DNA of 64,000 bases from assembly GCA_963704855.1 (NCBI GenBank), contig CAVPHY010000002.1:372001-436000 (forward strand), in the 5' to 3' direction. Shown in pieces: positions 9,038 through 17,676 of this stretch. Under the pieces are notes generated by a model. That model was not told the origin of the DNA, ran no database searches, and worked only from the letters and a program-made list of their open reading frames with translations. Numbering within the stretch: position 1 is the stretch's first letter; each line of letters starts with the position of its first letter. This DNA comes from SZUA-36 sp963704855. Lineage in GTDB: Bacteria > Pseudomonadota > Gammaproteobacteria > Xanthomonadales > SZUA-36. The translations under genes and the position numbers were made by a program.

Positions 9038-12000
9038 TTACTCCAATTCAACAACCAGGTCACCCTGCCCGACCAGTTCCCCAGCCTGCAGATGGATGGC
9101 CTTGATCTTGCTTTCAAACGGCGCCGTGATGGTGGTCTCCATTTTCATCGCCTCGATGACGAACACGGGTGTGTCTTTCTCCACCACCTCACCCGCGGCG
9201 ACCAGCACGGATGCCAGCCGGCCCATTAACGGCGAGCCGATTTCGTTACGTTCCTTGGCCTTGCGGTTGGCGGCGGTCCGGGGTACAACCGTTTCATCAC
9301 GTACCTGGACACTGCGCGTCTGGCCGTTCAGCTCGAAGGTAACACGGCAATAACCGTTTTCATCGGTGTGTGAGCGGTAGATATAACGAATCACGATGGT
9401 TTTGCCACGCTGCAGCTTGACCAGGATTTCATCACCCTGTTTCAAACCGTAGAAGAATGTATGCGTGGGCAGGTAGTGGACTTCACCGAATTCTTTCTGG
9501 TGCTCGTAGAAACCCCGGAAGACGTCCGGGTACATCTCGTAGGAAAGAAAGTCTAGCTCGGTCAGAGCGTCATCGAACTCTTCTTTGAAAGCGGCAAAAC
9601 CGGCTTCGAAATCGACCGGGTCCAGTGCCGCGCCCGGGGGGCCTTCAAGTGGTTTTTTGCCCTTCAGGACCATGGCGGACAGTTCGGCCGGAAAGCCACC
9701 CTCCATCTGGCCGAGCTTGCCTGAGAACAGGTCAACAACCGAATCCGGAAAGGCCAGCGTTTCACCCTGGGCCATCACGTCCTGCTCGGTCAACCCGTTT
9801 GCGGTCATGAACATCGCCATGTCACCGACCACCTTGGAAGACGGTGTCACTTTCACGATATCACCGAACATGAGGTTCACCGCCGCGTAATTTTTCTTGA
9901 TCGTTTCAAAACGGTGTTCGAGACCCAGCGCAATCGCCTGGGGTCTCAGGTTGGAATACTGACCGCCGGGAATTTCGTGTTCATAAACCTCGGCCGTACC
10001 GGCTTTCAGACCCGACTCAAACGGGTAGTAATATTCGCGTACGGCTTCCCAGTAGTTCGCGTATTGGTTCAGGGATGCCAGGTCGAAAGGCTGCTCCCGC
10101 TCGTGACCCTTCATTACAGCGATCAGCGAGTTCATATTGACCTGGGATGTCAAACCCGACATCGAGCTCAGGCACACATCCACGATATCCACGTCCGCCT
10201 CGATGGCCTTCAGCAAGGTTGCGCTCTGCATGGACGAGGTGTCGTGTGTATGCAGGTGTATGGGGATATCGACAGCCGAGCGCAACGCCGGGATCAGCTT
10301 TACAGCGGCATAGGGTTTAAGCAGACCCGCCATATCCTTTAACGCCAGCATATGCGCGCCCTCGTCTTCAAGACGCCGCGCCATGTCAAGGTAATACTGC
10401 ATGTTGTAGCGGTTACCCGGATCGGTATTGAGTACATCACCGGTATAGCAGATGGTGGCCTCGGCGATACCCCCGGTTCTTTCACGCACGATCTGGATCG
10501 AGCGCTTCATACCTTCGATCCAGTTCAGCGAATCGAAAATCCGGAAAACATCGATACCATTTTCCCATGATTTCTCGATGAAGTTCTCAATCACATTATC
10601 CGGATAGGCCTTGTAGCCGACGGCGTTCGAACCCCGGAATAACATCTGCAACAGGATATTTGGCACGGCCTGGCGCAGTTGCTGCAATCGCTGCCACGGA
10701 CATTCACGCAGGAAACGCAGTGATACGTCGAAGGTCGCCCCACCCCACATCTCCAGAGAAAACACCTGCGGGTTGGCCTTGGCAAAACCCTCGGCCACCG
10801 CCAGCATATCCAGGGTGCGTACACGTGTTGCCAGCAAGGACTGGTGTGCGTCACGCAGGGTGGTATCGGTGTACATGATGTGTTTCTGCTGCCGCACCCA
10901 ACTGCAAAAGGCTTCGGGGCCCATCTCATCAAGTTTGTTCTTGGTACCCGGCGGAAATTCTGCCAGGCGGTCGACATGCGGTATTGCCGCTTTGCGGAAG
11001 ACCCGCTTTGGATCAATACTGGTAATATCCGGGTTGCCATTGACCGTCAGGTTTGCAATGTAACGCAGGGTCTTGGTCGCACGGTCAAAGCGCTCGGAAA
11101 TTTCAAATAACTCGGGGTGGCTGTCAATGAAAGCCACCGTGGCCTCGCCGGAAGCAAAGGTCGGATGCTTGAGGACGTTTTGCAGAAACCCGATATTGGT
11201 CTTGACGCCGCGTATGCGGAACTCGCGCAGGGCGCGGTGGTTGCGTGCGATTGCACCGTGCAGGGTGCGACCCCACGATGTCACCTTGACCAGCATCGAA
11301 TCGAAAAATGGTGAGACCCGTGCGCCGGTATAGGCTGCACCAACATCGAGACGGATACCGAAACCGGCAGCGCTCCGGTAGGCAATCAGCGTGCCGTAAT
11401 CCGGTTGAAAGCCGTTCTCCGGATCCTCCGTCGTTATCCGGCACTGGATGGAATAACCACGGCACTCGATATCGGCCTGGGTCTTGATGCGGATTTCAGG
11501 ATCAGCCAGCAGGCATCCGCGTGCGATCTGAATCTGGCTGCGAACAATATCGATACCGGTAATCTGCTCGGTGATCGTGTGCTCGACCTGGATACGTGGA
11601 TTGACTTCAATAAAAAAGATGTTTTCCTGTTTATCGACCAGGAACTCAACCGTCCCCGCATTGCTGTAATTAACGTGCCGCGTAATCGCCAGCGCATACT
11701 CGAACAACTTCTGCCGGGTCTCCTCGCGCAACGCAAAACTCGGCGCGACCTCCACCACTTTCTGGAAGCGGCGTTGCACCGAACAATCACGCTCAAACAA
11801 ATGCACCAGGTTGCCTTCATTGTCACCCAGTATCTGCACCTCGACGTGTTTCGGTGCCTCGATGAATTTCTCAAGAAAAACCGTGTCGTTACCAAATGCC
11901 TTGGCCGCCTCGCTACGCGCATCGGCATAAGCCGTCTTGAGTTGACCCTCGCTGCGGACCACACGCATACCGCGTCCGCCACCACCGGCAGTCGCCTTGA

Positions 12001-12481
12001 GCATTACCGGGTAGCCGATACGCGCGGCCTCGGAGCGGGCTATTTCAACGTTATCCAGTTTTTCATGGCTGTCTTCGATAACCGGGATACCGGCCGCAAT
12101 CGCGTTGCTCTTGGCCTGCACCTTGTCGCCGAGCATGGCCATGGCCTCCGGGGTCGGCCCGACAAAAATAATACCCTCGTCTCTGCAACGGCTGGCAAAA
12201 TCGACATTTTCAGACAGGAAACCGTAACCGGGGTGTATCGCATCCACCTGGTTGAGCTTGGCAACCGCAATGATCTCCTCGATATCCAGGTAAGGCTTGA
12301 GCGGCTCATCATCCTCGCCAATCTGGTATGCCTCGTCGGCCTTGTAACGATGGGGCGAGAACCGGTCCTCCTGGGTGTAGACACTGATGGTGCGAATACC
12401 CAGTTCGGAAGCCGCCCGCAGGATGCGTATGGCGATTTCACCACGGTTGGCGACGAGGATTTTGTGGATTTCTCTGCGCAT
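9038..12481 (-). CDS. pyc: Pyruvate carboxylase
   Basis: A 1147-residue single-chain pyruvate carboxylase that forms oxaloacetate from pyruvate, bicarbonate and ATP to refill the TCA cycle. Domains in order: biotin carboxylase (KILVANRGEIAIRI at the start, ATP-grasp loop GGGGRGM, RDCSVQRR), carboxyltransferase (DTTLRDAHQSL, then GGATFDV), the PYC/OADA linker domain, and a biotinyl domain with EAMKMETT, giving biotin-lysine 1113. The length matches alpha4-type pyruvate carboxylases. The ATG at 12481 has AGGGAG seven bases upstream; a longer frame to 12517 lacks such a site. It stands alone with long gaps on both sides, the upstream one full of palindromic repeats. A biotin ligase must be encoded elsewhere. 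Confidence 0.95.
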   Translation of the reverse strand: MRREIHKILVANRGEIAIRILRAASELGIRTISVYTQEDRFSPHRYKADEAYQIGEDDEPLKPYLDIEEIIAVAKLNQVDAIHPGYGFLSENVDFASRCRDEGIIFVGPTPEAMAMLGDKVQAKSNAIAAGIPVIEDSHEKLDNVEIARSEAARIGYPVMLKATAGGGGRGMRVVRSEGQLKTAYADARSEAAKAFGNDTVFLEKFIEAPKHVEVQILGDNEGNLVHLFERDCSVQRRFQKVVEVAPSFALREETRQKLFEYALAITRHVNYSNAGTVEFLVDKQENIFFIEVNPRIQVEHTITEQITGIDIVRSQIQIARGCLLADPEIRIKTQADIECRGYSIQCRITTEDPENGFQPDYGTLIAYRSAAGFGIRLDVGAAYTGARVSPFFDSMLVKVTSWGRTLHGAIARNHRALREFRIRGVKTNIGFLQNVLKHPTFASGEATVAFIDSHPELFEISERFDRATKTLRYIANLTVNGNPDITSIDPKRVFRKAAIPHVDRLAEFPPGTKNKLDEMGPEAFCSWVRQQKHIMYTDTTLRDAHQSLLATRVRTLDMLAVAEGFAKANPQVFSLEMWGGATFDVSLRFLRECPWQRLQQLRQAVPNILLQMLFRGSNAVGYKAYPDNVIENFIEKSWENGIDVFRIFDSLNWIEGMKRSIQIVRERTGGIAEATICYTGDVLNTDPGNRYNMQYYLDMARRLEDEGAHMLALKDMAGLLKPYAAVKLIPALRSAVDIPIHLHTHDTSSMQSATLLKAIEADVDIVDVCLSSMSGLTSQVNMNSLIAVMKGHEREQPFDLASLNQYANYWEAVREYYYPFESGLKAGTAEVYEHEIPGGQYSNLRPQAIALGLEHRFETIKKNYAAVNLMFGDIVKVTPSSKVVGDMAMFMTANGLTEQDVMAQGETLAFPDSVVDLFSGKLGQMEGGFPAELSAMVLKGKKPLEGPPGAALDPVDFEAGFAAFKEEFDDALTELDFLSYEMYPDVFRGFYEHQKEFGEVHYLPTHTFFYGLKQGDEILVKLQRGKTIVIRYIYRSHTDENGYCRVTFELNGQTRSVQVRDETVVPRTAANRKAKERNEIGSPLMGRLASVLVAAGEVVEKDTPVFVIEAMKMETTITAPFESKIKAIHLQAGELVGQGDLVVELE

Positions 12482-12622
12482 TGGAACACTCCCTGACTGC
12501 AGACGCATATGATGCATTGATAGTAATGCCTTGAATTCGATATGGGTAATATTTTTGGGGTTTTTTGAACATCCAGAACAGGTCTACTGAATTCCGTTGA
12601 TCGGTGTGGAAGCCAAGGTGAT

Positions 12623-12713
12623 GTGGTGTCTTGCTTCAGGACACGGCGTAAATCCTTCCCTGGAGCCTCTGGCGCGACGTCCTGTCGCTCAAGGTCCTGA
12701 AGCAAGACACCAC
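12623..12713. repeat. Palindromic intergenic element, copy 1
   Basis: Perfect 20-base inverted repeat, 12623-12642 against 12694-12713, enclosing 51 bases. Read on the minus strand, the interior (GACAGGA-GTCG ... GGATTTACG) resembles the interior of the next element in the opposite orientation, so both belong to one family. With copy 2 it accounts for most of the 449-base gap between pyc and the fadJ-like gene. No T-run follows either arm, so a simple terminator is unlikely. Confidence 0.8.
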
Positions 12714-12781
12714 ACCCCCTCGGCTTTGTGCAAAACCGAAGGTCAATGGTTTCTGTCAGATTTGCACTGCGTTTGCCAGAC

Positions 12782-12885
12782 GCTGGGGTGGGTGGTTGCT
12801 TCCAGGACCGTGCGAGACAGGAGTCGAGCCCGAGCCCCCATGGATGGGTTCACGGCGCGTCCTGGAAGTAACCACCCATGCCAGC
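12782..12885. repeat. Palindromic intergenic element, copy 2
   Basis: Inverted arms of 27 bases, 12782-12808 against 12859-12885, pairing with three mismatches. The interior holds GACAGGA-GTCGAGCC, then CCCCCATGGATGGG and TTCACGGCGCGTCC. The right arm plus flank (12855-12894) recurs at 58590-58629. The interior matches copy 1 reversed, but the arms do not. Confidence 0.8.
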
Positions 12886-12930
12886 GGCCCCACCCGGGAC
12901 CGACAAAGGTCTTAGTCAACCTTCACCCAG

Positions 12931-14223
12931 TCAAATCTGGTGAAAAGATTCACCCCGCTCAGCACGCTCCCGCAACCAGTCAGATACAGCAAACCTGGGC
13001 CCATAGGCCTCGGCCATGCGATCACACTCAGCCACGAAGTGCCCGATACCCACGGTATCGATAAAAGACAGTGTTCCACCGGTCCAGGGCGGGAAACCCC
13101 AGCCGAAAATTGAGCCTATATCCGCATCGGCCGGATGCTCAAGAACACCCTCTTCGAAACAGCGCGCCGTCTCGAGCGCCTGGCGATACAGCAGTCTGTC
13201 GATAACCTCCTGCACCTGTGGCTGTTCTTTCTTCACCGGGTACAGTTCTGCGAGACCTGGCCACAGGTATTTCTTTCCGCCTTCCGGGTACTCGTAAAAA
13301 CCCTTGCCAAAGCGCTTGCCCTTGCGATCCAACTCCTCGACAAACTTACGGATCACCGGGAAGCCGGAATCGAAGACATAACTCTCACCCTGGTCTTTTG
13401 CATTCTGCATGGTGATCTTGTAACCGAGATCCAGCGTCACTTCGTCCATCACCGCTAACGGCCCGACGGGCAGACTGGCCAATTTCGCGGCGTTTTCGAT
13501 CAATGCGGGGTTGACACCTTCGGCCAGCATGGTCATACCCTCGTTGGTCGAGGTGCTGAAACAGCGGCTGGTGTAAAAACCCGGGCTGTCATTGACGACG
13601 ATCGGGGTTTTGCGGATCTGCTGGATGTAATCAAGACCGCGTGCAATCGCTTCATCTGAGCTCTTCTCACCCTTGATCAACTCAACCAGCGGCATCTTGT
13701 CGACCGGTGAGAAAAAGTGCAGACCGACGAAAGAACCCGGCCGCTTTGATGCCTTGGCAAGACCGGTGATCGGCAAGGTCGAGGTATTGCTCGCGAATAT
13801 TGCATTCTCCGGAATGACGGCTTCGGTTTTTGCGGTTACGTCCGCCTTGATTTCACGGTTCTCGAACACGGCTTCGATGACCAGTTCGCAACCTTCCAGA
13901 TCAGTGTAATCGGTGGTCGGGTGAATCAGGCTCAATAAGGCGTCTGCCTTCTCCTGCGTGGAGTAACCCCGCTGGATGGCCTTGTTCAACAGCTTCTCTG
14001 AGTAAGCCTTGCCGCGTTTTGCACCTTCAAGCTCGGTATCAAGCAAAACCACCTGCATACCGGCCTTCGCGGAAACATAGGCAATACCCGCACCCATCAT
14101 ACCGGCGCCGAGGATACCCAGTTTGGTCACCTTGGATTTATCCACACCTGCAGGGCGGCGCACCAGTTTATCCGCGGCACCCTTGTTTACGAACAGGCTG
14201 CGCATCATGTTGCGCGCGACCAC
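12931..14223 (-). CDS. Fatty-acid oxidation complex alpha subunit, C-terminal half: 3-hydroxyacyl-CoA dehydrogenase (after frameshift)
   Basis: The second half of a FadJ/FadB-type protein: it oxidises L-3-hydroxyacyl-CoA to 3-ketoacyl-CoA with NAD+. The NAD-binding motif LGILGAGMMGAGIA is near its start, followed by LIEAVFE-type and SNTSTLPI segments, HFFSPVDKMPLVE with the catalytic histidine, and a duplicated C-terminal helical domain (KGFYEYPEGG, FGWGFPPWTGG). By itself it lacks the preceding linker, which continues in another frame in the upstream half. Joining the two halves by dropping one T near 14242-14246 gives a 715-residue protein, close to the 714 of E. coli FadJ. The product supplies the thiolase encoded upstream in the same operon. 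Confidence 0.85.
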   Translation of the reverse strand: MVARNMMRSLFVNKGAADKLVRRPAGVDKSKVTKLGILGAGMMGAGIAYVSAKAGMQVVLLDTELEGAKRGKAYSEKLLNKAIQRGYSTQEKADALLSLIHPTTDYTDLEGCELVIEAVFENREIKADVTAKTEAVIPENAIFASNTSTLPITGLAKASKRPGSFVGLHFFSPVDKMPLVELIKGEKSSDEAIARGLDYIQQIRKTPIVVNDSPGFYTSRCFSTSTNEGMTMLAEGVNPALIENAAKLASLPVGPLAVMDEVTLDLGYKITMQNAKDQGESYVFDSGFPVIRKFVEELDRKGKRFGKGFYEYPEGGKKYLWPGLAELYPVKKEQPQVQEVIDRLLYRQALETARCFEEGVLEHPADADIGSIFGWGFPPWTGGTLSFIDTVGIGHFVAECDRMAEAYGPRFAVSDWLRERAERGESFHQI

Positions 14224-14236
14224 ACCGGATACCAGT

Positions 14237-15079
14237 TCACCGAAAGTATTGCGATTCGATATCCAGGCCCGTGTCGATGGGGGTGATACAGCCCTCGTAA
14301 ACCGAGGACATCGCGCCGATCGGTGCGGGGTAGTTGTGGTGAGTCATCCCGGCTATCAAAGATGTACCGACCATGAAGGTTTGCGCATTCTTGGGCGTCA
14401 TGGCGCCGGCGCCACCGGGAACCTTGAAACCCTTGACGTCCCACGGGGCGACCGGATTCGGTGTTGCAAGCAACCAGGCGCGTGCGCGCTCAAGCAATTC
14501 ATCAGCCGGTGCGACTTCGTGCACGACACCGAGTTCAAGCGCGGCCTGTGCTTTCAGTTTCTTGCCTTGCAAAATTACTGGCAGGGCCTTTTCGATACCG
14601 ATCAAACGTGGCAACCGTTGTGTGCCGCCAGCACCGGGCAGTAAGCCGATACTGACTTCCGGCAAGCCCAGTTCGGCCTTGGGGTGATCGGCCATCACGC
14701 GGTAGTGACAGGCCAGGCAAAGCTCGAGTCCACCGCCCAGCGCGAGGCCATTGATGGCAACCGCAAAGGGCTTACCACAGGTTTCCATTCTGCGGAAAAC
14801 ACCGCTCAGGCCCTGGCTCCACTCGTAACCCTGTTGCGTCGTGACGCCCCGGTCATAGGCGGTGACCAGTTCAGTCAGGTCTGCACCTGCCACGAAGGCG
14901 GCCTTGGCGGAAGCGATGATGGCGCCTTTGACGTTCTCATCACCTGCGACTTTCTCGATGCACGCGGACAAGTCTGAAATCAGTTCATCACACAGAACAT
15001 TCATACTCTTACCCGGTAAGTCGAGCATCAGGGTTGCAATTCCGTCGCTATCGACGGTGTATTGAATTGTGTTGTTCAT
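14237..15079 (-). CDS. Fatty-acid oxidation complex alpha subunit, N-terminal half: enoyl-CoA hydratase (before frameshift)
   Basis: The first half of the same FadJ/FadB-type protein. The crotonase domain has NGLALGGGLELCLACHYRV (oxyanion hole and first catalytic Glu) and ELGLPEVSIGLLPGAGGTQRLPR (second Glu); it hydrates trans-2-enoyl-CoA. The frame ends TGLDIESQYFR-stop, whereas removing one T restores YFGELVSGVVARNMM, the normal linker into the dehydrogenase half. The start is placed at the ATG at 15079 (MNNTIQYTV); an in-frame ATG at 15136 would overlap the thiolase stop. Part of the tetR / thiolase / fadJ-like operon. The break is a one-base insertion, either genuine or an assembly error. 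Confidence 0.85.
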   Translation of the reverse strand: MNNTIQYTVDSDGIATLMLDLPGKSMNVLCDELISDLSACIEKVAGDENVKGAIIASAKAAFVAGADLTELVTAYDRGVTTQQGYEWSQGLSGVFRRMETCGKPFAVAINGLALGGGLELCLACHYRVMADHPKAELGLPEVSIGLLPGAGGTQRLPRLIGIEKALPVILQGKKLKAQAALELGVVHEVAPADELLERARAWLLATPNPVAPWDVKGFKVPGGAGAMTPKNAQTFMVGTSLIAGMTHHNYPAPIGAMSSVYEGCITPIDTGLDIESQYFR

Positions 15080-15122
15080 TTGTTTGTGTCCATTGTTCGT
15101 TAGTCGTCGGTCGGCCTGATGC

Positions 15123-16331
15123 TCAGACCCGCTCAATAATGGTCGCCGTGCCCATACCGCCGCCGATACACAGCGTCACCAGGGCGGTCGAAAGATCCCG
15201 GCGTTCCAGCTCATCCAGCACGGTGCCGAGGATCATCGCCCCGGTTGCACCCAGCGGGTGACCCATCGCGATGGCGCCACCGTTCACGTTGATCTTGTCA
15301 TGCGGAATATTCAGCAGGTTCATGTAATGCAGTACCACCGCGGCAAAGGCCTCGTTCAACTCGTACAGATCGATATCTGACACACTCATGCCAGCACGTT
15401 TGAGCACTTTTTCGGTCGCAGGCGCGGGACCGGTCAGCATGATGCTGGGTTCACTGCCGATGGATGAAAAGGAACGAATCCGTGCGCGCGGCTTGAGACC
15501 CATACGTTTACCGGCTTCTTTATGACCGATCAAAACGGCGGCCGCGCCATCTACGATGCCACTGGAGTTACCCGGTGTATGCATGTGGATAACCGATTCG
15601 ACCTCGGGGTACTTTTGTAAAATGACCGCGTCGAAACCACCCTGTTCACCCATCATCACAAAGGAAGGTTTGAGATTACCCAGGCTCTCCACCGTCGCAT
15701 CCGGACGCATGTGCTCGTCATGATCCAGCGCCACGCGCCCGATGTGATCCCTGATCGGAACAATGGAATTCTTGAACCAGCCCTGCTTCCAGGCGTGCGC
15801 CGCACGTTTCTGGCTTTCCGCGGAATAGGCATCCAGATCCTGGCGTGTGATACCGTACTTGGTCGCGATCAGGTCAGCACTGATGCCCTGGGGTACGAAA
15901 TAGGTCTTGTAGGCAACCTGCGGATCCGTTGCCCAGGCACCGCCGTCGGACATCATCGGTACCCGCGACATCGATTCGACGCCACCGCCTATGGCGATGT
16001 CCGATTGGCCCGACATGATCTGGGCCGCAGCCGAATTGACCGCCTCCAGACCGGATGAACAAAATCGGTTGATCTGTTTACCGGCCACGCTTTCTGCATA
16101 ATCCGCTTCAAGTGCGGCAATACGTGCAATATCAGCGCCCTGCTCACCTACCGGTGCAACGCAACCCAGGATGACGTCATCTACCAGTGAGGTATCCAGC
16201 TTGTTGCGGTCCCGCAAGGCGGCGAGTACCTGGCTGGCCAGGTTGATCGGTGTAATCGCATGTAGGGAACCATCTGATTTACCGCGTCCACGCGGCGACC
16301 GGACATGGTCATAAATATATGCTTCAGTCAT
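15123..16331 (-). CDS. Acetyl-CoA C-acyltransferase (thiolase, FadA/FadI type)
   Basis: A 402-residue thiolase that cleaves 3-ketoacyl-CoA to acetyl-CoA and a shortened acyl-CoA, the last step of beta-oxidation. The nucleophile Cys lies in NRFCSSGLEAVNSAA, the active-site His in NGGAIAMGHPLGATGA, the second Cys in TLCIGGGMGTA, and NEAFA precedes them. It precedes the alpha subunit in the same direction, so the two probably form the heteromeric oxidation complex. Its ATG overlaps the TGA of the TetR gene (ATGA), which implies translational coupling with its presumed regulator. The frame is intact, unlike its partner. Confidence 0.93.
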   Translation of the reverse strand: MTEAYIYDHVRSPRGRGKSDGSLHAITPINLASQVLAALRDRNKLDTSLVDDVILGCVAPVGEQGADIARIAALEADYAESVAGKQINRFCSSGLEAVNSAAAQIMSGQSDIAIGGGVESMSRVPMMSDGGAWATDPQVAYKTYFVPQGISADLIATKYGITRQDLDAYSAESQKRAAHAWKQGWFKNSIVPIRDHIGRVALDHDEHMRPDATVESLGNLKPSFVMMGEQGGFDAVILQKYPEVESVIHMHTPGNSSGIVDGAAAVLIGHKEAGKRMGLKPRARIRSFSSIGSEPSIMLTGPAPATEKVLKRAGMSVSDIDLYELNEAFAAVVLHYMNLLNIPHDKINVNGGAIAMGHPLGATGAMILGTVLDELERRDLSTALVTLCIGGGMGTATIIERV

Positions 16332-16990
16332 TTTGTTTCCTTTTTCAAAGGTTGCTTCGCCTCGAGTAAGGCGACGATGTTTTGTTTGAGGGTATCGATC
16401 GATGCCTTCAAATCTATTTCCGGGTTAACCAGCCATTGGAAGTTGAGACCCAGCAGCGATGCGTAGAATTGTTCAGCGAAACTTGCAGGATTGACATCAG
16501 CCCTGATTTCACTTGTCTGCTGTCCGGCCCGCACCCAGGCGGCGGCACCTGCCCGTTGCAGGCGATGAAATTCAATCACATTGGGTTTAAATTCGGAGGC
16601 CGGATCAAACGAGGCCGACCACAATATATTCATGGCACGCGCATGTTGGGGAAAGTGCAGCATGTGATCACGGTGGGCATCCAGGGCTGCGAGCAGGGCG
16701 CCGAGGCCGTGCTTGCCCGCCAGGTTGCTTTCCAGTTCGTCCGTCCAGACAGCGGTGATGTGTCTTAAAACCTTGCGAAACAGGCCGGACTTGGAGCCAA
16801 AATGATGACTGGCTAGCCCGCGGCTATAACCGGCAGACTCGCCGATTGCGATCAGGGTTGTACCGGCCAGGCCGACCGTGTTGAGCAATTCGATCGTCGC
16901 ATTGACCATTTTCTCCTCGGCAAGCGCAGTGCGTTCCGCCTGCGTGGGGCGCTGCACGGGAACATCCGTTTTTTGTACCGAAGAAACCAT
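16328..16990 (-). CDS. TetR-family transcriptional regulator of the beta-oxidation operon
   Basis: A 220-residue TetR-type repressor. The N-terminal helix-turn-helix is ATIELLNTVGLAGTTLIAIGESAGYSRGLASHHFGSKSGLF, in the form expected of the family, with a divergent ligand domain after it. It is the first gene of an operon with the thiolase and the fadJ-like gene, so regulation of fatty-acid or acyl-CoA breakdown is likely. The ATG at 16990 is preferred. The frame runs upstream to 17032, but a palindrome lies there that is better read as its own operator. Confidence 0.88.
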   Translation of the reverse strand: MVSSVQKTDVPVQRPTQAERTALAEEKMVNATIELLNTVGLAGTTLIAIGESAGYSRGLASHHFGSKSGLFRKVLRHITAVWTDELESNLAGKHGLGALLAALDAHRDHMLHFPQHARAMNILWSASFDPASEFKPNVIEFHRLQRAGAAAWVRAGQQTSEIRADVNPASFAEQFYASLLGLNFQWLVNPEIDLKASIDTLKQNIVALLEAKQPLKKETK

Positions 16991-17003
16991 GAAAAACCAC
17001 ATA

Positions 17004-17018
17004 CTTGTTAGTAACAAG
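17004..17018. promoter_or_regulatory. Candidate TetR operator (autoregulatory site)
   Basis: A perfect 15-base palindrome, cttgtta-g-taacaag, 13 bases before the preferred start of the TetR gene. Size, symmetry and position suit a TetR-family operator controlling the tetR-thiolase-fadJ operon. The binding protein is inferred. Confidence 0.5.
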
Positions 17019-17070
17019 CAAGTTACACCCACGCCGCCTGCCAGGTCAAGCGGATTTGCACGGGTAACGG

Positions 17071-17538
17071 CTAAATCGGCAATTCGGTCGTATACTTGAC
17101 TTCCGTGAGTGCAATACTTGAGGTCACTTCCTGGACATCGGGCAATTGCGACAGACGCTCAAAAAAGAACCGCTCGTACGCCTCCAGATCCGGTGTCACG
17201 ATGCGCAACAGAAAATCAACATGACCCAGCAGCAGGTGACACTCCATGACTTCCGGGAACTGCCGGATTGTATCGCCGAACTCGGCCACCTTGCTGCGGC
17301 CATGTGCAGTCAGTTTGACGTGTGCGAATACCATCGTGTCGAAGCCCAGCTTTTTCCGGTCAAAAACCATACCCTGCTCCCTGATCAGACCCGCGTCCTT
17401 GAAGCGCTGTATACGCCGCCAACAGGGCGATTGCGATAAACCCACCTTCTCGCCTATTGCTGCTGCCGAAAGACCTGCATCTGACTGCAACAAGCGGAGA
17501 ATCTTACGATCCAATTTGTCTATTTTAATTTTCTGCAT
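17071..17538 (-). CDS. bkdR: Lrp/AsnC-family regulator, BkdR-like
   Basis: A 155-residue Lrp/AsnC regulator. The helix-turn-helix part is LDRKILRLLQSDAGLSAAAIGEKVGLSQSPCWRRIQRFKDAG, and the RAM effector-binding domain follows (VMECHLLLGHVDFLLRIV). The ATG at 17538 has AGGA seven bases upstream; the ATG at 17559 has no ribosome site. It lies divergent from leucine dehydrogenase and the branched-chain 2-oxoacid dehydrogenase genes, the arrangement of bkdR in Pseudomonas putida, where the protein activates bkd in response to branched-chain amino acids. The gene name rests on this context; another member of the family (52179) sits beside putA. Confidence 0.85.
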   Translation of the reverse strand: MQKIKIDKLDRKILRLLQSDAGLSAAAIGEKVGLSQSPCWRRIQRFKDAGLIREQGMVFDRKKLGFDTMVFAHVKLTAHGRSKVAEFGDTIRQFPEVMECHLLLGHVDFLLRIVTPDLEAYERFFFERLSQLPDVQEVTSSIALTEVKYTTELPI

Positions 17539-17676
17539 TTTGAAGTCCTGTATGGTCATATTTTTGAATATTATATGCGCTAAGCGGTCCTTGTTGGGTC
17601 ACTTCGCAATACAATTGCTGCATGATGTTGCTATATTACAGTCAGAAAAGTTTGTCACCACGACTGGAAAGTGAGA

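Noticed and set aside
11405..12496. A 363-codon open frame antisense to the pyruvate carboxylase gene
   Set aside because: It has no family resemblance, and the opposite strand encodes unmistakable biotin carboxylase sequence across the whole stretch.
12623..12885. CRISPR array or simple terminators in the pyc-fadJ gap
   Set aside because: There are no regularly spaced direct repeats, only two palindromes with different arms; no T-run follows any stem.
16991..17032. Longer TetR protein starting at 17032
   Set aside because: It would place the palindromic operator inside the coding region, and the added residues do not match the family N-terminus.
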